Part shown: positions 7,304 through 10,850 of the stretch, in pieces
Position numbering within the stretch: the stretch's first letter is position 1
Layout: every line of letters starts with the position of its first letter
DNA from: an uncultured Actinomyces sp.
GTDB taxonomy: Bacteria > Actinomycetota > Actinomycetes > Actinomycetales > Actinomycetaceae
NCBI GenBank assembly: GCA_915069725.1
Contig: CAJZFF010000029.1
Location: 1 to 10,850 of the forward strand
DNA length: 10,850 nt
Reading direction: 5' to 3'
Program-made: the position numbers and the translations under genes
The notes under the pieces: model-generated
Told to the model about the DNA's origin: nothing
Databases searched by the model: none
Seen by the model: only the letters and a program-made list of their open reading frames with translations

Positions 7304-8218
7304 CTAGTCGTTCATGGGGGTCATGGGCAGGCGCGGGTCGACCTCCTGGCCCTCCCAGGTCTGACGCACCCAGGTGTGGTGGGGGTCGTCGGTCATGAGC
7401 CACACGGAGTCCTCGGCGGGGCCGGCCATGACGTTGAGGTAGTAGAGGTCGTAGCCGGGGGCGGCCACGGAGGGACCGTGGTAGCCGTAGGGCATGACGA
7501 CGACGTCGCCGCCGCGCACCTCGGTGCACACGTCGATGTCATGGCCGGGCGAGGGGTAGATGCGCTGAAGCGCGAAGCCCTCTGCATCGCCCTCTCCGGC
7601 GCGGAGCTGGTAGTAGTAGATCTCCTCCAGGACCCGCTCGACCTCGGTGTGCTCGTCGTGCTTGTGGGGCGGGTAGGAGGACCAGTTGCCTCCGGGGGTC
7701 AGGACCTCGCAGGCCAGCAGGTGGGAGGTCTCGACGTCGTTGCCCAGGGCGTAGTTGTTGACCTGACGAGAGGAGGGACCGGCGCCGCGCAGGCCGGTGC
7801 CGACCTCGGAGCGCGGGCAGTAGCGCAGCGGCTTGTCGGTGGTCGCCTTGGAGCCGGGCAGGGCGATGCGGGCGCCACCGGCACTGGTGAGGGTCACCTC
7901 GGTGCGGCGGGGGACGTAGACGTAGTCGGTGATGTCGGTGAAGACCGACTCGCGCCCGGCCACCTCGAGGCTCTCGCCGCCGGCCTGGACGGTGCAGCCC
8001 CCCGACAGGGGCAGGACGAGGTACTCGTGCTCACCTGCGGGCACGGTCAGGCTCACACCGGGGGCGAGCGCCACCACGCGCAGGGAGGACCACTCCCAGC
8101 CGGCCCGCTCAGGGGTGAGGTCCAGCTCGTAGCTGTCGTGGGCGAGCTCGCCGGCGCGGATGACGTAGCGGGACTGACTCGACGTCTCAGGCTGGGCGGT
8201 GCGGTCGGTGTGGCCCAT
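7304..8218 (-). CDS. iolB: 5-deoxy-glucuronate isomerase
   Basis: Isomerises 5-deoxy-D-glucuronate to 2-deoxy-5-keto-D-gluconate, the fourth pathway step. The 304-residue protein is a double cupin of normal to slightly long size. The metal site is visible: SSYPPHKHDE with H186 and H188, E199 in LEEIYYYQ, and H247 in MPYGYHGP, plus HTEVE in between. The N-terminal cupin half (residues 20-120) contains EHEYLVLPLSGG and YVPRRTEV. The ATG at 8218 has AAGGAG 8 bases upstream. It lies between the aldolase and iolD in the same orientation; the 140-base gap before it holds a small CGGACC/GGTCCG hairpin (8317-8337) but no clear promoter, so I regard it as part of the same transcript. The identification is firm from the motif set and the context. 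Confidence 0.95.
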   Translation of the reverse strand: MGHTDRTAQPETSSQSRYVIRAGELAHDSYELDLTPERAGWEWSSLRVVALAPGVSLTVPAGEHEYLVLPLSGGCTVQAGGESLEVAGRESVFTDITDYVYVPRRTEVTLTSAGGARIALPGSKATTDKPLRYCPRSEVGTGLRGAGPSSRQVNNYALGNDVETSHLLACEVLTPGGNWSSYPPHKHDEHTEVERVLEEIYYYQLRAGEGDAEGFALQRIYPSPGHDIDVCTEVRGGDVVVMPYGYHGPSVAAPGYDLYYLNVMAGPAEDSVWLMTDDPHHTWVRQTWEGQEVDPRLPMTPMND

Positions 8219-8316
8219 GGTGGTGCTCCTTCAGCTCCTGGGGGTACTCGTGGGGATTGTCTCGTATGGGGTGGCCCGGCCGGGGCCGATTGACGGTGGT
8301 TGCGGCGGTTGCGGTA

Positions 8317-8337
8317 CGGACCGGGGCGGTGGGTCCG
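8317..8337 (-). other. Small hairpin in the aldolase-iolB gap
   Basis: CGGACC (8317-8322) and GGTCCG (8332-8337) pair around a 9-base loop in a gap of 140 bases that is rich in GGCGGT-like steps. It may be a processing or attenuation site that adjusts iolB and iolD output, but no known element fits. Confidence 0.25.
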
Positions 8338-8358
8338 GTGGCGGGACGTGTCAGGTGC

Positions 8359-9273
8359 TCATAGCAGGGCGACGGCGGCGTCGACGGCGGCCTCGACGTC
8401 GTCATTGCCCGGGTAGAGCAGGGAGCGGCCCACGACCAGCCCTCTGACATTGGGCAGCTCCAGGGCCGCCGCCCAGGAGGCGCGGGTGGCCTCGGGGTCG
8501 GTGGAGACCTCGCCGCCCAGGATGAGGCTGGGCAGGGAGGTGGAGGCCATGACACGTCGCATCGAGTCTGGATCGCTGACGCAGGGCAGCTTGAGCCAGG
8601 TGTGCGCCGAGCTGCGTCCCAGCGCCTGGGCGATGCAGATCGAGCGGATGACGGCCTCCTCGCTGAGGTCGTTGACGATCCGGCCGTCCTCCCACCGCGA
8701 GATGAAGGGCTCGATCATGGCGTTCAGGCCGCGCTCGGACAGGGAGTCGATGGCCTTGGCGCTGGCCTCGAGGGTCGCGGCGCTGGCGGGGTCGGCGCCG
8801 TTGATGCGGGTAAGCATCTTGCCGCCGTCGAGGTGGGAGGCCTCGATGCCGTCGGCGTCGTAGGCGCCGAAGCGGTCGTCCATCTCGAAGGAGGCCCCCT
8901 GGAGGCCGATCCGGTTCATCGAGCCCCACACGAGCTTGCCGTCCAGGGCGCCCAGGAGGGTCAGGTCCTCAATGATCTCGGCGGTTCCCAGGAACCCGTT
9001 GACGCCGGGGCGGGACAGGGCCGTCATGCAGCGCTGGAGGAGGTCCTCACGGTCGGCCATCGCCAGGGGCCGCTCGCCGGCTCCCAGGGCCCCGCGGGCC
9101 GGGTGGTCGCAGGCGATGACCATGAGGCGCCCGGCCCTGGCCAGTTCGGCGCGGGGGCGCTGGGCCAGGGCCCGGCCGATGCGGCCGGGGTCGGTGGCCC
9201 GGATCTCGGTAACGGCGTCGGTCAGCGGCCGCGACCTCAAGGCGGAGGCGGCAGGCGCGGGTGATGCGTTCAT
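8359..9273 (-). CDS. Cgl0159-family (beta/alpha)8 aldolase, probable 5-dehydro-2-deoxyphosphogluconate aldolase
   Basis: The 304-residue protein resembles the class I DhnA/LsrF-type aldolases and the actinobacterial Cgl0159 family known from the Corynebacterium iol cluster. Visible: LMVIACDHPARGALG (residues 50-64) as an early strand with the usual aspartate-histidine, GLNAMIEPF (182-190), and HTWLKLPC with K228 at the place of the Schiff-base lysine. LILGGEVS and RGLVVGRSLLYP near the end fit a phosphate-binding loop. The start ATG at 9273 is 10 bases after the iolC stop, and that stop TGA overlaps its AGGAG ribosome site, so translation is probably coupled to iolC. In this cluster only the splitting of 2-deoxy-5-keto-gluconate 6-phosphate lacks an enzyme (no IolJ), so this protein is the natural candidate. 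The function is inferred from context, not shown by the sequence. Confidence 0.8.
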   Translation of the reverse strand: MNASPAPAASALRSRPLTDAVTEIRATDPGRIGRALAQRPRAELARAGRLMVIACDHPARGALGAGERPLAMADREDLLQRCMTALSRPGVNGFLGTAEIIEDLTLLGALDGKLVWGSMNRIGLQGASFEMDDRFGAYDADGIEASHLDGGKMLTRINGADPASAATLEASAKAIDSLSERGLNAMIEPFISRWEDGRIVNDLSEEAVIRSICIAQALGRSSAHTWLKLPCVSDPDSMRRVMASTSLPSLILGGEVSTDPEATRASWAAALELPNVRGLVVGRSLLYPGNDDVEAAVDAAVALL

Positions 9274-9283
9274 CGGGGACTCC

Positions 9284-10336
9284 TCACAGGTCCGTCAGCC
9301 CCGGGGCGACCTCGTCGCGGCGGGCGCGCATGAGCGCGAGCAGCTCGGGCTCGGTGGGCATGGCGGTGGAGCACTCCAGGCGCGAGGAGACGATCGCTCC
9401 TGCGGTGGAGGCGGCGAAGATGGTCTTCTCCAGGGACCAGCCCGAGAGCAGCCCGTGGCAGATGGCCCCTCCGAAGGCGTCGCCGGCCCCCAGGCCGTTC
9501 TTCGTCTCCACCGAGGTCACGGGCATCTCCACCCGCTCGGTGCGGGTCTTGGCCAGTGTCCCCTCCAGGCCCTGCTTGACGATGGCCAGCTCGACGCCGG
9601 CCTCCAAGAGGGCGTCGGCCGCCCGCTCGGGGTCGCGCTCGCCGACGGCGACCTCGCACTCCTCCCGGTTGCCGATGGCGACGGTGACCTTGGGAAGGAT
9701 CCGGGAGACCTCCCGGTGGGCCGTCTCCTTGTCCTTCCAGAACATGGGGCGGTAGTCGAGGTCGGCGATCGTGAAGCGCCGCCGGTCGCGGGTGCCCAGG
9801 GCCGCGTGGTGGGCCGAGCGCGAGGGCTCCTTGCTCAGCCCGGTCACCGAGATCCAGAAGATGGAGGCGTCGCGGATGGACTCCAGCGGCAGATCGTCCC
9901 AGGTCAGCTCCAGATCGGGGGCCGATGGCTCGCGGTAGAAGTACAGGGGGAAGTCATCCGGCGGGAAGATCTCGCAGAAGGTGACCGGGGTGTTGTAGGC
10001 GGCCTTGGTGACGACATGGCGGTCGTCGACCCCCAGACGGCGCATCTCGGTGTGCACGAAGCGCCCGAAGGGGTCGTTGCCCACGCCGGTGACGACGGCG
10101 GAGCGGTGCCCGTAGCGGGCGGCGGCCACCGCCACGTTGGTGGGGCTCCCGCCCAGGAACTTGCCGAAGCTCTCCACGTCCTCCAGCCCGACGCCGACCT
10201 GGAGGGGGTAGATATCGATGCCGCAGCGCCCAATGGTGAGCACGTCGAGCCGGTCGGGGCCTCCGGCACCCGCGGGCGAGCTCTCGGGCGCGACCGCCTC
10301 AGTCACCTGGGTCGTTGCCGTCGTTGCTGTCGTCAC
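9284..10336 (-). CDS. iolC: 5-dehydro-2-deoxygluconokinase (PfkB family)
   Basis: Phosphorylates 2-deoxy-5-keto-D-gluconate at C6 with ATP, the fifth pathway step. The 350 residues form a ribokinase-like fold. Seen: strand DVLTIGRCGIDIYP (31-44), the first PfkB signature FLGGSPTNVAVAAARYG (60-76), TGVGNDPFGRFV, and the second signature NGLGAGDAFGGAICHGL (280-296) with catalytic D286 and the GAGD anion hole. The start codon is GTG at 10336, with GGAG about 11 bases upstream; no later start would keep the first strand. The first 30 residues are an unusual threonine-, alanine- and proline-rich tail ahead of the fold. It is the first gene of the iolC-aldolase-iolB-iolD unit and lies divergent from the GntR gene, as in Corynebacterium. 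An IolR-like site lies 106 bases upstream. Confidence 0.93.
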   Translation of the reverse strand: MTTATTATTQVTEAVAPESSPAGAGGPDRLDVLTIGRCGIDIYPLQVGVGLEDVESFGKFLGGSPTNVAVAAARYGHRSAVVTGVGNDPFGRFVHTEMRRLGVDDRHVVTKAAYNTPVTFCEIFPPDDFPLYFYREPSAPDLELTWDDLPLESIRDASIFWISVTGLSKEPSRSAHHAALGTRDRRRFTIADLDYRPMFWKDKETAHREVSRILPKVTVAIGNREECEVAVGERDPERAADALLEAGVELAIVKQGLEGTLAKTRTERVEMPVTSVETKNGLGAGDAFGGAICHGLLSGWSLEKTIFAASTAGAIVSSRLECSTAMPTEPELLALMRARRDEVAPGLTDL

Positions 10337-10441
10337 GGTGATCGCGTCTCCACATCCTTGGGGCCTGCAGACCTGCGGAACGGAGGGCTGCGTCGGGCGT
10401 CACTGCGAAGCCTGCCCCACTGGACCGTTCCAGGTCAAGCA

Positions 10442-10454
10442 TTTGTCAGAACAT
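10442..10454. promoter_or_regulatory. IolR-like operator in the iolC-gntR divergent region
   Basis: TTTGTCAGAACAT is identical to the element before iolA and lies between the divergent iolC and GntR genes. Its core TGTCAGAACA matches 9 of 10 positions of KGWCHTRACA. It is 106 bases before the iolC start and about 48 bases before the -35 box of the GntR gene, so it more likely controls iolC than the regulator itself. An additional small palindrome, CTGGA-CCGT-TCCAG (10420-10433), lies closer to iolC. Confidence 0.6.
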
Positions 10455-10501
10455 TTGAGGGCTCACCGTCCCGAGCTGCGGCCGCAGGATGACGACAGTG
10501 C

Positions 10502-10530
10502 GTGACATCAGCACACAGCATCCGTATGCT
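10502..10530 (+). promoter_or_regulatory. Promoter of the GntR regulator gene
   Basis: GTGACA (10502-10507) as -35 and TATGCT (10525-10530) as -10 are separated by 17 bases, the preferred spacing for the main vegetative sigma factor. Transcription would begin near 10537, giving a leader of about 28 bases before the ATG at 10565. Confidence 0.55.
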
Positions 10531-10564
10531 CGAGGCATTATCACGTCTGACACAGGCTCATCTC

Positions 10565-10850
10565 ATGCCCGATTCAACACCCCCTTTCGCCCTCGACATC
10601 ACGATCGATCGCGAGTCCAAGACGCCGCTGCACACACAAATTTCTGAGCCCTTGGCCGCACTCATCCTTGACGGCACGCTGCCGGCCGGCAGCCGTCTGG
10701 AGGACGAGCTCTCGATGGCCAAGCGGCTGAAGGTCTCCCGCCCCACGGCACGTCAGGCCCTTCAGCACCTGGTGGACCGCGGCCTGGTCAAGCGTCGTCG
10801 GGGCGTGGGCACGATCGTCTCCCCCATGCACGTCCACCGCCCCATGCAGC
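10565..10850 (+). CDS. iolR: GntR-family transcriptional regulator, probable iol repressor (partial)
   Basis: The gene runs off the right edge; 95 codons are visible. After a 20-residue lead, PLHTQISEPLAALILDGTL (21-39) and AGSRLEDELSMAKRLKVSRP (41-60) followed by TARQALQHLVDRGLVKRRRGVGT form a complete GntR winged helix-turn-helix, with the recognition helix near 58-70. The ligand-binding domain lies outside the window, so the subfamily is not fixed. A second in-frame ATG at 10526 lies inside the predicted -10 box, so the start at 10565 is preferred, though its ribosome site is weak. It is divergent from iolC, the place of iolR in Corynebacterium glutamicum, where the GntR protein IolR represses the iol genes until inositol or a derivative is present. 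Regulation of the three sites found here by this protein is an inference. Confidence 0.85.
   Translation, partial: MPDSTPPFALDITIDRESKTPLHTQISEPLAALILDGTLPAGSRLEDELSMAKRLKVSRPTARQALQHLVDRGLVKRRRGVGTIVSPMHVHRPMQ

Noticed and set aside
8936..10492. Plus-strand open frame of 518 codons opposite iolC and the aldolase
   Set aside because: Antisense shadow without recognisable domain; it also crosses the whole divergent promoter region.
10526..10564. Earlier in-frame ATG for the GntR gene at 10526
   Set aside because: It overlaps the predicted -10 box TATGCT and would be upstream of the transcription start.

Overview
The window looks like a piece of a high-GC actinobacterial chromosome, most like Actinomyces or a relative. 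Codons end almost always in G or C, the gene set and order resemble the myo-inositol (iol) clusters of Corynebacterium, and there is a GntR regulator divergent from iolC. The genus is an inference; the sequence itself shows only the GC-rich actinobacterial style.

Layout, left to right. Positions 1-815 (minus strand) hold one open frame that begins as a TetR-family regulator and continues without a stop into an SCO1/SenC copper-chaperone domain that runs off the left edge. This join is odd and may be an assembly chimera. Positions 825-1078 are non-coding and carry TGCACT/AGTGCA half-sites at the TetR start. Positions 1079-3095 (minus) are a two-gene unit, iolE-like then iolG. Positions 3096-3491 are a regulatory and repeat-rich gap. 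Positions 3492-4985 (minus) are iolA. Positions 4986-5343 are a long leader and terminator region. Positions 5344-10336 (minus) are a four-gene unit transcribed in the order iolC, a Cgl0159-type aldolase, iolB, iolD. From 10565 on the plus strand a GntR-family gene, probably iolR, starts and runs off the right edge.

Together these genes encode a complete inositol breakdown route: IolG oxidises myo-inositol to 2-keto-inositol (inosose), IolE dehydrates it, IolD opens the ring, IolB isomerises the product, IolC phosphorylates it, the aldolase would split the phosphorylated acid, and IolA turns malonate semialdehyde into acetyl-CoA. No inositol transporter and no classical iolJ gene is visible. 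The three catabolic units each have upstream a related TTTGT-N4-ACA element (10442-10454, 5141-5153, 3178-3193), so one regulator, most likely the divergent GntR protein, could control all three. The most unusual items are the TetR-SCO frame, this shared operator set, and a roughly 110-base extragenic hairpin at 3272-3383.
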